A DNA stretch of 14,460 nt from CAYMPW01 sp964392725 (lineage in GTDB: Archaea; Thermoplasmatota; Thermoplasmata; Methanomassiliicoccales; Methanomethylophilaceae): contig CAYMPW010000027.1 in the NCBI GenBank assembly GCA_964392725.1, forward strand, positions 1 through 14,460, given 5' to 3'. Shown here piece by piece: positions 6,728 to 14,366 of this stretch (position 1 is its first letter; each line of letters starts with the position of its first letter). The notes under the pieces are model-generated. The model ran no database searches and was not told where the DNA came from. It was given only the letters and a program-made list of their open reading frames with translations. Position numbers and translations under genes: made by a program.

Positions 6728-7987
6728 ATGAAAATCTGCGCGTCTCTGGGCGCTTCCGACGAAGTTGAAGAAACTTATGTTGCAGATCTTACCGAATTGA
6801 GATTGGACATTACGGGTAATGTTCCAGGCGTGAAAAAACCGGTATTGGTTACCCCGAACGGTGTTGATTTTAACTCCGAATGCGATTATTTGGATGTTGG
6901 ATCTTCTTCTCCCTGTGATAGAAATTATACAACTATATCTTCGCACCATGATTTCGAAAAAACACCTTCGGTTTCCGAGTGTTTGTCGATTCTGGATAAT
7001 ATGCAGGGAAATATCAAAAAAGGAGCTTTCAAAACAAATTCCTTTGAAGATTTGAACAATATTTTCAAAATATCCCAATCATTGAAAGAAAAACATATTT
7101 TGATCGGAATGGGAGAGTTCGGAAAAATCACCAGAATCAGATCCGAACTTCTCGGTAACGAATTTACGTTCGGACATACGGGAACCCCAACAGCGGAAGG
7201 GCAGTTGAGTGTCAGAGAATTACGTGATTTGGGAGACGATTGCGTAATAACAGGATTGGTTGGAAATCCGATCAAACATTCTCTTTCTCCCATAATTCAG
7301 GATGCGGCGTTCAAAGATGCTGAAATAAATGGAAAATATCTTCTTTTCAATGCCGAATCTTTGGATGATCTCAAAGAAGTTATGATTGAATATAACATCA
7401 GAGGATTGAACATCACCGCTCCGTACAAAAGAAAAATAACCGAATATTTCGGAAAAGGTTCCGATATAAACAACACGGTTCTCAATGACAACGGCAAATT
7501 CTTATTGTATAATACGGATTTAAAAGGAATCGAACATGCTTTCAACAAAGCAAACGCTTCTCTGGATCAAAAGAACGTTTTGATTTTAGGCACGGGAAAT
7601 ACCGCGGAAAACTTTGCAACCATATTAAGAAAACACAAATCCGAATTTTCGGTATGCGGAAGATCTCCCGAATCCGTAAAGAAATTCTGTAAGGAATACG
7701 GATGCGAAGAATCCCAATTCTCAAAGAAATTCGATATTATTGCGAATTGTACTCCAATAGGAATGTATTCTTCTTCCCCATATCCAACAGATATTTCATG
7801 TTTGAATGAAAATCAAACGGTATTCGATGTTTCATACGGACTTGAAACGGAACTTTGCAAAGCTGCTTCATCGAAGGGTGCAAAATTCGTTTGCGGAATC
7901 GATATGCTCATAGGACAGGGTGCCGAATCCTTTAGAATTTGGACAGGGTACGACATATCCGAAAAAGTAATGGAGGATTCTCTTTGA
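6728..7987 (+). CDS. aroDE: Fused 3-dehydroquinate dehydratase / shikimate 5-dehydrogenase
   Basis: Two consecutive pathway enzymes in one chain of 419 residues: type I dehydratase (about 1-170, dehydroquinate to dehydroshikimate) and NADPH-dependent shikimate dehydrogenase (about 172-412). The ATG at 6728, one base after the aroB' stop, is preferred over one at 6704 because MKICASLG is the family-type beginning. Dehydratase landmarks: ELRLD (23-27), SSHHDFEKTP with the catalytic His, GAFKT with Lys102 as likely Schiff base, MGEFGKITR and EGQLSV. The strand that normally carries Thr-x-Arg and an Glu-Gly-Gly loop reads VTPNG (41-45), and about 25 residues after it are missing compared with the usual domain. 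Dehydrogenase landmarks: GNPIKHSLSP, NITAPYK (catalytic Lys234), YNTDLKG, LGTGNTAE, NCTPIGM and GQGAESFRIWTG. No frameshift is visible. Confidence 0.93.
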   Translation: MKICASLGASDEVEETYVADLTELRLDITGNVPGVKKPVLVTPNGVDFNSECDYLDVGSSSPCDRNYTTISSHHDFEKTPSVSECLSILDNMQGNIKKGAFKTNSFEDLNNIFKISQSLKEKHILIGMGEFGKITRIRSELLGNEFTFGHTGTPTAEGQLSVRELRDLGDDCVITGLVGNPIKHSLSPIIQDAAFKDAEINGKYLLFNAESLDDLKEVMIEYNIRGLNITAPYKRKITEYFGKGSDINNTVLNDNGKFLLYNTDLKGIEHAFNKANASLDQKNVLILGTGNTAENFATILRKHKSEFSVCGRSPESVKKFCKEYGCEESQFSKKFDIIANCTPIGMYSSSPYPTDISCLNENQTVFDVSYGLETELCKAASSKGAKFVCGIDMLIGQGAESFRIWTGYDISEKVMEDSL

Positions 7988-8784
7988 AAGGTTTCGGAAA
8001 ATCACACGGTGCATTCTCCATAGTAAACGGAATAGGCTGCGGAATTGGAGTTTCCGCGGGAAATATGCTTACATTGGAATCTGAATTTTTTGATTTTGGG
8101 GTAAAATCAGATTCTTTGGTCGTAAATAATTGTGTGAAAAAAGCCTTCGAATTTTGTAATGAATCCGTACCGGAAGAGTGGTCGGTTTCAATAAAATCCG
8201 AAATTCCCCAAGGCGTGGGAATGAAAAGTTCCAGCGCCGTTTGTAACGCAATCATTTCATCCGTTTTTGATTATCTGAAATATGATTCAGATAAATCAGA
8301 TATTATAAATTTAGGGGTATCCTGCGCAAGAGCTTCAAACATAACGGTCACGGGAGCTTTGGACGATGCGAGAGCCTGTTTCTTCGGAGGAATTCAGGTT
8401 ACGGATAACCTTACGGATTCGGTAATCGGATACGGACCTTTGGCCGATTATGATATAATCTACGTTCTACCCGATTCAACATACGAAAGAGAATCTTTGA
8501 ATTTTGATAATTTCAAAAACCATCATTCCGAATTGGAAGAACTTACGAAAAATGCTTTGAAAGAACCGTTTAAAACCATGATTGAAAACAGTAAATTGTA
8601 TTCCAAATCAATGAATTTGGATAATTCCATTGCAGAAAATGCAATGGAATCGGGTGCTATCGGATCTTCCATCTCCGGAACGGGTCCTGCGGTTGCAATT
8701 ATTACCGAAAACGGAAAGAGTTTTTCCAAAGAAATGGGATATGAAAATTATATCATAACCAAAACAAGGAGTCTGGAACTTTGA
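7984..8784 (+). CDS. aroK: Archaeal shikimate kinase (GHMP family)
   Basis: ATP-dependent kinase making shikimate 3-phosphate. It belongs to the GHMP superfamily, the archaeal replacement for bacterial AroK. The TTG at 7984 is chosen as start: GGAGG (7972-7976) lies 7 bases before it, and the protein then opens KGFGKSHGAFSIVN, as expected for the family. A TTG at 7939 would add 15 residues without support. At 266 residues the length is normal. Motifs: IPQGVGMKSSSAVCNA (about 74-89), the ATP phosphate loop; GALDDA (124-129); and SISGTGPAVAII near the C-terminus, GHMP motif 3. It overlaps aroDE by 4 bases (TTGA), implying coupled translation. Homoserine or mevalonate kinase are the other GHMP options; context and the KSSSA loop argue for shikimate kinase. 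Confidence 0.92.
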   Translation: MKGFGKSHGAFSIVNGIGCGIGVSAGNMLTLESEFFDFGVKSDSLVVNNCVKKAFEFCNESVPEEWSVSIKSEIPQGVGMKSSSAVCNAIISSVFDYLKYDSDKSDIINLGVSCARASNITVTGALDDARACFFGGIQVTDNLTDSVIGYGPLADYDIIYVLPDSTYERESLNFDNFKNHHSELEELTKNALKEPFKTMIENSKLYSKSMNLDNSIAENAMESGAIGSSISGTGPAVAIITENGKSFSKEMGYENYIITKTRSLEL

Positions 8785-10022
8785 ATTTGAAAGTATCGTC
8801 GGAATGTTTTGAAGGATCCGTTACGCCTCCCTCATCGAAAAGTCATACTCACCGTTCAATCCTTATTGCCGCATCGGCAAACGGCACGAGTACAATAAAA
8901 AATCCTTTGATTTGCGATGATACTCTGGCAACAATCAAAGCAGCGGAAGCATTCGGTGCGGAAATCATAACAAATGAGAATAATCTTATCATTTATGGAA
9001 CCGGACTTCATCTTCCAACCGAACCTATTAACGCACAAAACTCCGGAACATTATTCCGTTTCGCTTGCGCACTCGCAGCATCTTTGAAAGGAGATACAAA
9101 AATCACGGGAGATTCTTCCGTGTTGTCAAGACCCCACGAACCTCTTTACGACGCTTTAAGAAAATTGGGATGTCGTTGTCAACCGTACAAAGACGGAATT
9201 ATCATCAAAGGTCCTGTTTCCGAATATTATACCAAAGTTGATTGTTCCAAAAGTTCACAGTATCTTTCGGCTTTGTTGCTCGCATCCCCTCTATTCAACG
9301 AAGTTACCACAATCCATTACAGAAATTTGGTATCCGAACCTTATGTTGAAATTACAAAGGAATGCATGCTGAATTTCCATTCGGAAATTATCGATTACGA
9401 AGGAAAAACAGAACTCGGAAAGGGATATTTCCCAACCACGTGTGAAATCCCCATGGATTGGTCTTCCGCAGCATTCTTGCTTGCGGCAGGAGCCGTCGGA
9501 GGATTCGTATCAATCCCAATTACAAAAATTCCAAAAGACGGAGATAGCGCAATTATTGAAATTCTCAAAAACATCGGAGCCGATGTAAAAATCGATAATG
9601 ATTCTATAACTGTATCAAAATCCGAATTGAATGGTTTAAACATCGATATGAAAAATATTCCGGATCTTTTCCCGATTCTTGCTTCCGTATTGTCGGTATC
9701 CAAAGGAAGAAGCATACTCTACGGCGCTCCGCAATTACGTTTCAAAGAATCCGATAGAATATCGGCTACGGTAAAAATGCTTAGATCTATGGGAGCAAAC
9801 ATTTGGGAAACCGATGACGGTTGCGTAATCGAAGGTGTTCCGTATCTTGAAGGCGGAACCATTGATTCCGAAAACGATCACAGAATTATTATGTCCGCCT
9901 GCGTATTATCGGTAAAATGCAGAAATCCTGTAACAATTAAGAACGCGGAATGTTATTCCGTTTCATATCCAGATTTTATAATAAATATGGAATCTCTCGG
10001 ATTGGTGACTAAAAATGTATAA
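8781..10022 (+). CDS. aroA: 5-enolpyruvylshikimate-3-phosphate synthase
   Basis: Transfers enolpyruvyl from phosphoenolpyruvate to shikimate 3-phosphate, the sixth step of the pathway and the target of glyphosate. The product is 413 residues from a TTG at 8781, with GGAG (8768-8771) 9 bases upstream and a 4-base TTGA overlap with aroK. Motifs in order: PPSSKSHTHR (substrate-binding Lys, Ser and Arg), NSGTLFRFACALAA (PEP site; corresponds to the bacterial N-A-G-T-x-x-R), SRPHEPLYDALRKLG, KSSQYLSALLLA, IPMDWSSAAFLLAAG, PDLFPILA (catalytic Asp), LRFKESDR, DHRIIMS and SYPDFI near the end. All usual catalytic residues appear present. It is followed by aroC with an 8-base overlap. Confidence 0.96.
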   Translation: MNLKVSSECFEGSVTPPSSKSHTHRSILIAASANGTSTIKNPLICDDTLATIKAAEAFGAEIITNENNLIIYGTGLHLPTEPINAQNSGTLFRFACALAASLKGDTKITGDSSVLSRPHEPLYDALRKLGCRCQPYKDGIIIKGPVSEYYTKVDCSKSSQYLSALLLASPLFNEVTTIHYRNLVSEPYVEITKECMLNFHSEIIDYEGKTELGKGYFPTTCEIPMDWSSAAFLLAAGAVGGFVSIPITKIPKDGDSAIIEILKNIGADVKIDNDSITVSKSELNGLNIDMKNIPDLFPILASVLSVSKGRSILYGAPQLRFKESDRISATVKMLRSMGANIWETDDGCVIEGVPYLEGGTIDSENDHRIIMSACVLSVKCRNPVTIKNAECYSVSYPDFIINMESLGLVTKNV

Positions 10023-11064
10023 AATCGGCAAAAACGTAATTCTTGATTTATACGGAACCAGTCACGGCCCGTGCGTAGGTTGTATTCTCACAGGAATTCC
10101 CGCGGGAATTGAAGTTTCTTTTGATTTTATACAAGAAGAAATGGAACTCCGCCGTTCGAAAAACAGAATCGGAACCGAAAGAAAAGAACCGGATATTCCG
10201 GAATTCAAAACCGGAATAAAAGACGGAAAAACCACCGGAGATCCGATTACGATTGAAATCAAAAACACGGATACGAAACCAAAAGACTACGAAAAATACA
10301 ACGTAGTTCCAAGACCCGGACACGCGGACTACACAAGATTCGTTCGGGAAGATAATCTCACAGGCGGAGGAAGTTTTTCGGGAAGACTTACCGCACCCAT
10401 AGTTGCCGCAGGCGCAATAGTAAAAGAATATCTCAAGAAAGATAATTTCCTGATAGCAGGTTTTGTACGTTCGGTCGGAACCGTTGAAGATATTGAAGAA
10501 AGATCTTATGAAGATGCCATACAAAGCAGAAATTTTGATTCCCGCGCCTGTACTTCGGAATTAAACAATCTTTTCATCGAAGAAATCGAAAATGCTTCGA
10601 AAGAAAAAGACAGCATCGGAGGTGTTGTCGAATGTATCGTAAACAATCTCCCCGCAGGATTCGGAGACGCTTGGTTTGATTCGCTTGAATCCAAAATTTC
10701 CAGTGCAATGTTCGGAATCCCGGGAGTAAAAGGAATAGAATTCGGAGACGGTTTTGCTCTTACGAAAATGAAAGGATCCGAAAGTAACGATTCTTTCGCA
10801 TTCGATGAAAAAGTTATCACGACAACGAATCATTCCGGCGGAATCCTCGGAGGATACAGCACCGGAATGCCATTGGTTTTCCGCGTAGCTTTCAAGCCTA
10901 CGCCTTCGATAGGCAAAGAACAACATTCAGTCAACTTGGAAACCCGTGAAAACGTAACCATTGCAATAACGGGAAGACATGACCCTTGTATTGCGACGAG
11001 AGCCGTAGCTGTGGTTGAAGCAATGACAGCGCTTGTACTAGCCGATTATTCCGAAGACGCCTGA
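10015..11064 (+). CDS. aroC: Chorismate synthase
   Basis: Uses reduced FMN to eliminate phosphate from EPSP, giving chorismate for aromatic amino acids. The 349 residues start at the ATG at 10015, with GGTGA (10004-10008) 6 bases before it and an 8-base overlap with aroA. Motifs: SHGPCVGCILTGIPAG, RRSKNRIGTERKEPD, RPGHADY, GGGSFSGRLTAP, HSGGILGGYSTGMP, KPTPSI, and RHDPCIATRAVAVVEAM followed by LVLAD. The first signature reads YGTSHG where most enzymes have FGESHG, a conservative-looking but uncommon change. It is the last gene of the operon. Its final 19 bases overlap the 3' end of the convergent arsR-type gene, leaving no room for a terminator between them. Confidence 0.96.
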   Translation: MYKIGKNVILDLYGTSHGPCVGCILTGIPAGIEVSFDFIQEEMELRRSKNRIGTERKEPDIPEFKTGIKDGKTTGDPITIEIKNTDTKPKDYEKYNVVPRPGHADYTRFVREDNLTGGGSFSGRLTAPIVAAGAIVKEYLKKDNFLIAGFVRSVGTVEDIEERSYEDAIQSRNFDSRACTSELNNLFIEEIENASKEKDSIGGVVECIVNNLPAGFGDAWFDSLESKISSAMFGIPGVKGIEFGDGFALTKMKGSESNDSFAFDEKVITTTNHSGGILGGYSTGMPLVFRVAFKPTPSIGKEQHSVNLETRENVTIAITGRHDPCIATRAVAVVEAMTALVLADYSEDA

Positions 11065-11450
11065 TTCTTAGGACATACTCTGCAGTTTTTACAGCAGGTT
11101 CCGTCCGTACACTCTTTGAGTGTTTTACAGGACTGACGTTTGTTTGAGGGGCATCCTTCGATTGTAGGATTACAGGGATTTCTCTCAACCTTTGTCATCT
11201 CTTCGATTGCTTTGGAAATTTCCATAAGTTTGTCGGTGTTCACGGTATAATAAATAAAATTACTCTGTCTTGTGTTTTCAACAAGATCGCACTTCTGAAG
11301 AACCTTCAAGTGCTGTGATATTGCCGCTTCGGAAACGTTCAAACGGTTGGCTAGTGCACCTACGCAAAAATTGTATTTTAACAATAAAGTCAAACAAGAC
11401 AAACGGGTCTCATCAGACAATGCTTTGATGCAATCCAAGAATCTTTCCAT
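11046..11450 (-). CDS. ArsR-family regulator with Cys-rich C-terminal tail
   Basis: A winged-helix DNA-binding repressor of 134 residues. Residues 1-75 form the usual fold: ALSDETRLSCLTLL, the recognition helices VGALANRLNVSEAAISQHLKVL, and the wing NFIYYTVN. ArsR proteins usually leave DNA when metal or thiol signals bind. Here residues 91-130 form a tail with eight cysteines (93, 100, 108, 114, 119, 120, 123, 126), ending CCKNCRVCPKN; four more lie in the core (7, 19, 29, 54). The tail looks like a metal- or cluster-binding element, but its ligand cannot be read off. No metal efflux gene is adjacent. The gene overlaps aroC tail to tail by 19 bases. TATCnnnnGATA palindromes upstream (11496-11507, 11529-11540) may be its own operators. 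Confidence 0.88.
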   Translation of the reverse strand: MERFLDCIKALSDETRLSCLTLLLKYNFCVGALANRLNVSEAAISQHLKVLQKCDLVENTRQSNFIYYTVNTDKLMEISKAIEEMTKVERNPCNPTIEGCPSNKRQSCKTLKECTDGTCCKNCRVCPKNQASSE

Positions 11451-11495
11451 GAAGATGAAAAGATGTTCTTTCTTTTAAACATAACGGTAAAAAAA

Positions 11496-11540
11496 TATCT
11501 AACGATAAAGATTTCCAATAATTTTATATATCGTTGGATA
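11496..11540 (-). promoter_or_regulatory. Paired TATCnnnnGATA palindromes upstream of arsR-type gene
   Basis: TATCTAACGATA (11496-11507) and TATCGTTGGATA (11529-11540) are each palindromic at their outer four bases, and they are inverted copies of one another with one mismatch in 12. Their centres are 33 bases apart, about three helical turns. They lie 46-90 bases upstream of the regulator start; the second lies in the last codons of the acetyltransferase gene. A dimeric repressor binding both is possible. Confidence 0.4.
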
Positions 11541-11778
11541 CAGAAGACGCATAAGAGCATGTAGAATTGATGTTCAATCCTTTTGATGACGCATACTCTT
11601 CAGATGTCTTTACCAAGGACTTTCCCAACCCCTTTCTTCTATACTCTGGTTTAATGAATGTTGACTTAATAATCAAAGATGTCGAATCTTCGACATACTC
11701 CAAATATCCGATTTCGAAACCGTCATCGTATAATCGGAAAACACTCTCCTCCTTGAAATGTACTGTTTTTAGATTCAT
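11524..11778 (-). CDS. Small GNAT-type N-acetyltransferase-like protein (84 aa)
   Basis: Resembles the short, stand-alone GNAT domain proteins of the YjdJ/COG2388 type. The ATG at 11778 is chosen because a minus-strand TATA-like box (11801-11810) lies about 27 bases before it; extension upstream would run into the antiporter gene. Visible features are VFRLYDDGFEIGYLEYV (beta strands of the N-terminal sheet), then STFIKPEYRRKGLGKSLV, the acetyl-CoA pyrophosphate-binding loop of the R-x-x-G-x-G kind, a helix, and INSTCSYASSV corresponding to the Pro/Ser-x-Cys-x-Tyr stretch of this family. It ends about ten residues sooner than I would expect for the family. The acetyl acceptor is unknown. It is not obviously linked to the neighbouring genes. 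Confidence 0.72.
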   Translation of the reverse strand: MNLKTVHFKEESVFRLYDDGFEIGYLEYVEDSTSLIIKSTFIKPEYRRKGLGKSLVKTSEEYASSKGLNINSTCSYASSVSNDI

Positions 11779-11800
11779 GAAGGTAAATAAAATGTGAAGA

Positions 11801-11810
11801 ATATATATCA
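11801..11810 (-). promoter_or_regulatory. TATA-like box for the small GNAT gene
   Basis: On the minus strand TGATATATAT is centred 27 bases upstream of the ATG at 11778, consistent with a leaderless transcript. Confidence 0.5.
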
Positions 11811-11849
11811 TTATGTATGGTCGTAATTCCACCAATTCGATAAAAATAA

Positions 11850-13220
11850 TCAATCTCTCTCGGATTTGATTGCTTCTTTGATTGCTTCCTTTTCTTCCTT
11901 TTTCTGTTCCCTTTCGACTTCGAGATGCTCTATGGCTTCGGGATGAAGTCTTCCGTAAGACCATGTAATCATTGGAGGTCCGATAAGCGATGTAAGAATA
12001 ATCATCAGAACCAAAACGGTAAACATAGAACTGTCGAACAATCCCGTCGTAAGTCCGATTGTGGCAACGATAATTCCCACTTCTCCTCTGGCAATCATCG
12101 AAGATCCGATAACCAAAGAAGAACTTCTCTTGAGACGACCCAGTCTTGCTCCCATATATCCTCCCAAGAAAATCGTAACGATTGCGACTACGGTCATTCC
12201 CAAAAGAATGACAATCATGTCCAAAGTTACGGTGGATAAATTAACCATCATTCCTACGTAAATGAAGAAGAAAGGCAGCATAAACGCGGTAAGCACGTTG
12301 AATGAATTCGATACCGGATAAATATCTTTGAATTCGGCAAAAATCATACCTGCAAGGAAAGCACCGATAATTCCCGCCAATCCAATTGTTGTTGAAAGAA
12401 CCGCCAATCCAATACAAACCAAAATGGCAACCGCGGTTGCGTTTGCGGATGCTTCGTTGATTGAATCTTCATGGATTTTTCCTTCCTGAAGAATAAGATC
12501 TCCAGCAACCTTGTGTCCCTTTCTACGACGTTCCAACTGAACTTTACGGTGTGCATCCGCGATTGAACGTATTCTTGATATGGAAACGAAAGAAACGAAT
12601 ACAAAAATCAAAACAACCAATGTGTTCAAAACAATCGATTCCGTGCTTGCAGAAGGTGAAACGATGTTTGTTACCACCGAAAGAATCGTCAAACAAATGA
12701 TATCATCGATAATTGCGGCACCAATGATTACTTTGGCTTCTTTGGAATTCAACGCATGCATCGTTCTGAGAACTTCAACCGCAACCGTTGTAGACATTGC
12801 AAACATTGCGGTACCGATCATCAACGAAACGTTGAAACTGAAACCCATTGCGATTCCGTAAAGATATCCTCCGAGCATGGAAAATATGATACTGAGAACC
12901 GCAACGTACGTTGCAGCTCTTCCGACTTTCAATAAATCTTTTATGCGGGTATCCAAACCCACGGTGAACAGAAGGAAAATAACTCCAATTTCCCCTACAA
13001 TATTAAGAAAATGTGAATTATTTTCAACAAAATGAACGGGATCGAAGTGCAATATCTCCCCTAACTCGGGAACCAAAAACACCAAATTTACAAAAATGGC
13101 ACCTGCAAGTATCTGACCGACAATTGCGGGCATCCCGATTTTTTTCATAAGATGTCCTAGTAAATATGCAAAAAGAAGAAGAATGAAAATTAAAAATAAG
13201 ATATAACCTAACTCTTCCAC
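11850..13220 (-). CDS. CPA2-family monovalent cation/proton antiporter
   Basis: Membrane exchanger of the NapA/KefB-like CPA2 family, moving Na+ or K+ against H+ for pH and ion balance. From the GTG at 13220 it has 456 residues and about 12 membrane segments. That start has GGGGTG 5 bases before it and fits the TATA-like box at 13254-13260; an ATG at 13235 (five residues longer) has no ribosome site and would lie just before the predicted transcript start. Key features: AMSTTVAVEVL (discontinuous helix 4), AAIIDDIICL with the ion-binding Asp172-Asp173 pair, and SSMIARGEVGIIVATIG. A charged cytoplasmic loop of about 45 residues (216-260) splits the two helix bundles. The C-terminus is a charged Lys/Glu helix of about 30 residues. 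There is no TrkA-type nucleotide-binding domain. Confidence 0.9.
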   Translation of the reverse strand: MEELGYILFLIFILLLFAYLLGHLMKKIGMPAIVGQILAGAIFVNLVFLVPELGEILHFDPVHFVENNSHFLNIVGEIGVIFLLFTVGLDTRIKDLLKVGRAATYVAVLSIIFSMLGGYLYGIAMGFSFNVSLMIGTAMFAMSTTVAVEVLRTMHALNSKEAKVIIGAAIIDDIICLTILSVVTNIVSPSASTESIVLNTLVVLIFVFVSFVSISRIRSIADAHRKVQLERRRKGHKVAGDLILQEGKIHEDSINEASANATAVAILVCIGLAVLSTTIGLAGIIGAFLAGMIFAEFKDIYPVSNSFNVLTAFMLPFFFIYVGMMVNLSTVTLDMIVILLGMTVVAIVTIFLGGYMGARLGRLKRSSSLVIGSSMIARGEVGIIVATIGLTTGLFDSSMFTVLVLMIILTSLIGPPMITWSYGRLHPEAIEHLEVEREQKKEEKEAIKEAIKSERD

Positions 13221-13253
13221 CCGTGCACCCCACATAACATGATGGGTTACAAA

Positions 13254-13260
13254 GATATAA
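13254..13260 (-). promoter_or_regulatory. TATA-like box for the antiporter gene
   Basis: On the minus strand TTATATC predicts transcription from about 13230, so that the message would begin at the GGGGTG ribosome site and use the GTG at 13220. The gene upstream ends at 13307, so the antiporter can be expressed on its own. Confidence 0.5.
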
Positions 13261-13306
13261 TTGTATCCAAAAATTACAATGTACCAGCAAGTGAAAATAA
13301 CTATTG

Positions 13307-14290
13307 TTAAGCTTTACCCGACCGCTCGGGGAGGAAAACCCATCCCGAATCTCTGACAAATGTTTTACCATCGGTTGGCGGTGCTCCATCATCTATTTTC
13401 TGGAAAACCGTGGTGAATGCGTACAAATCCCCGGTCTGATGAATCGGAATGAAATAGTTGGCATAATTGGTCATCGATGCCTCTCCGATCGTAAAATCGG
13501 AAGACGTTGTTTCACAATAATAATACTTGGTTTTACTCATGTCTCCGGTATAATACGAACCTTCGATTCCTTCCAAAGATACCGTGGAAATAAAGTGTCC
13601 GGGAAGCATTGCGACACCCGCATCCATGCCTGCGATTTCAAACAACGTCGTGCAAAGAAGAGCGGTATCTTCGCAATCTCCCGATCTGTCGTAGAGAGTT
13701 TCCAAGGGAAGTTTCCAATACTCGTATTCACCGAAGAAATAGGAACTTGCGGGCATTTTGATATCAGATTGATTGTTTACGACAAATGTTGAATCCAACT
13801 CATATTCGAATGACTGACAAAACTTGAGAATAAAATTCGCATATCCGACCTGATCGGATTTTCCATACAGAACGGAAAGTTGTTTTTCCAACTCTATAAG
13901 ATATGAATTATCGGTTGTTACAAAGTCTATGCACGCTTCGGCATCCATTCCCGAATAAATATCCGCGATAATATGACGAACAATATCGGATTGACGCGCA
14001 TCGGCTACGTCTTGGTACGTCATATCCAATTTTACAGTGTATGTTTTTCCTTCGAAATCCCAGGAATAAATCCATTGATCTTTACTCTCGACGGAATTGG
14101 AATCATAGAAAAGATATTGACCGTCTTTAACGGTTGTTTTTACGTTTCCCGACATGTCGTAAACGGAATATCCGTAAGAATTCTCGGGAATATCAAGTCC
14201 TTCGGATTGGATATAATATATCGCGCCCCCTAAAGCCAAAGCTGTTATCGAAAGAACAGCAATTATCGCTAAAAGGGGATCTTTGTCCAT
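13307..14290 (-). CDS. Membrane-anchored transglutaminase-like protein
   Basis: A 327-residue protein with one N-terminal membrane helix (residues 6-26, no lipobox) and an outside domain. The centre carries a transglutaminase-like cysteine peptidase fold: WKLPLETLYDRSGDCEDTALL with nucleophile Cys206, GVAMLPGHFISTVSL with His232, and YYYCETTSSDFTIGE with Glu260 as likely third member of the triad. Before it, a region of about 120 residues (30-150) has no recognised domain. The last 60 residues contain polar and aromatic stretches. In archaea such proteins are taken to be surface proteases or cross-linkers, but substrates are unknown. It lies upstream of the antiporter on the same strand with 71-86 bases between them. 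A TATA-like stretch near 14310-14319 suggests a leaderless start. Confidence 0.8.
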   Translation of the reverse strand: MDKDPLLAIIAVLSITALALGGAIYYIQSEGLDIPENSYGYSVYDMSGNVKTTVKDGQYLFYDSNSVESKDQWIYSWDFEGKTYTVKLDMTYQDVADARQSDIVRHIIADIYSGMDAEACIDFVTTDNSYLIELEKQLSVLYGKSDQVGYANFILKFCQSFEYELDSTFVVNNQSDIKMPASSYFFGEYEYWKLPLETLYDRSGDCEDTALLCTTLFEIAGMDAGVAMLPGHFISTVSLEGIEGSYYTGDMSKTKYYYCETTSSDFTIGEASMTNYANYFIPIHQTGDLYAFTTVFQKIDDGAPPTDGKTFVRDSGWVFLPERSGKA

Positions 14291-14309
14291 ATTGGTTTAA
14301 GAATATCAT

Positions 14310-14319
14310 AAGATTAAAT
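14310..14319 (-). promoter_or_regulatory. Weak TATA-like stretch for the transglutaminase-like gene
   Basis: An A/T stretch (TTTAATCT on the minus strand), centred about 25 bases before the ATG at 14290. It is the only element at the expected distance, but it is a poor match. Confidence 0.3.
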
Positions 14320-14366
14320 TCTTTGTGATGATTGAACACCGTGTATGACTGAAACAAAACATAGTT

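Noticed and set aside
6728..7240. Frameshift or deletion making aroD a pseudogene
   Set aside because: The frame is continuous, later catalytic motifs are intact, the fused aroE follows in frame, and no missing segment is found in the other frames.
7984..8784. Homoserine or mevalonate-type GHMP kinase
   Set aside because: It sits between aroDE and aroA and fills the otherwise missing shikimate kinase step.
10048..10524. Long minus-strand ORFs opposite aroC and aroB'
   Set aside because: They are Phe/Arg/Ser-rich translations of the reverse of biased codons; no start signals and no domain.
11778..11964. Longer acetyltransferase reading frame starting at 11964
   Set aside because: The extra N-terminal residues are encoded opposite or within the antiporter's 3' end and are Arg/Lys-rich low-complexity; the TATA-like box supports the start at 11778.
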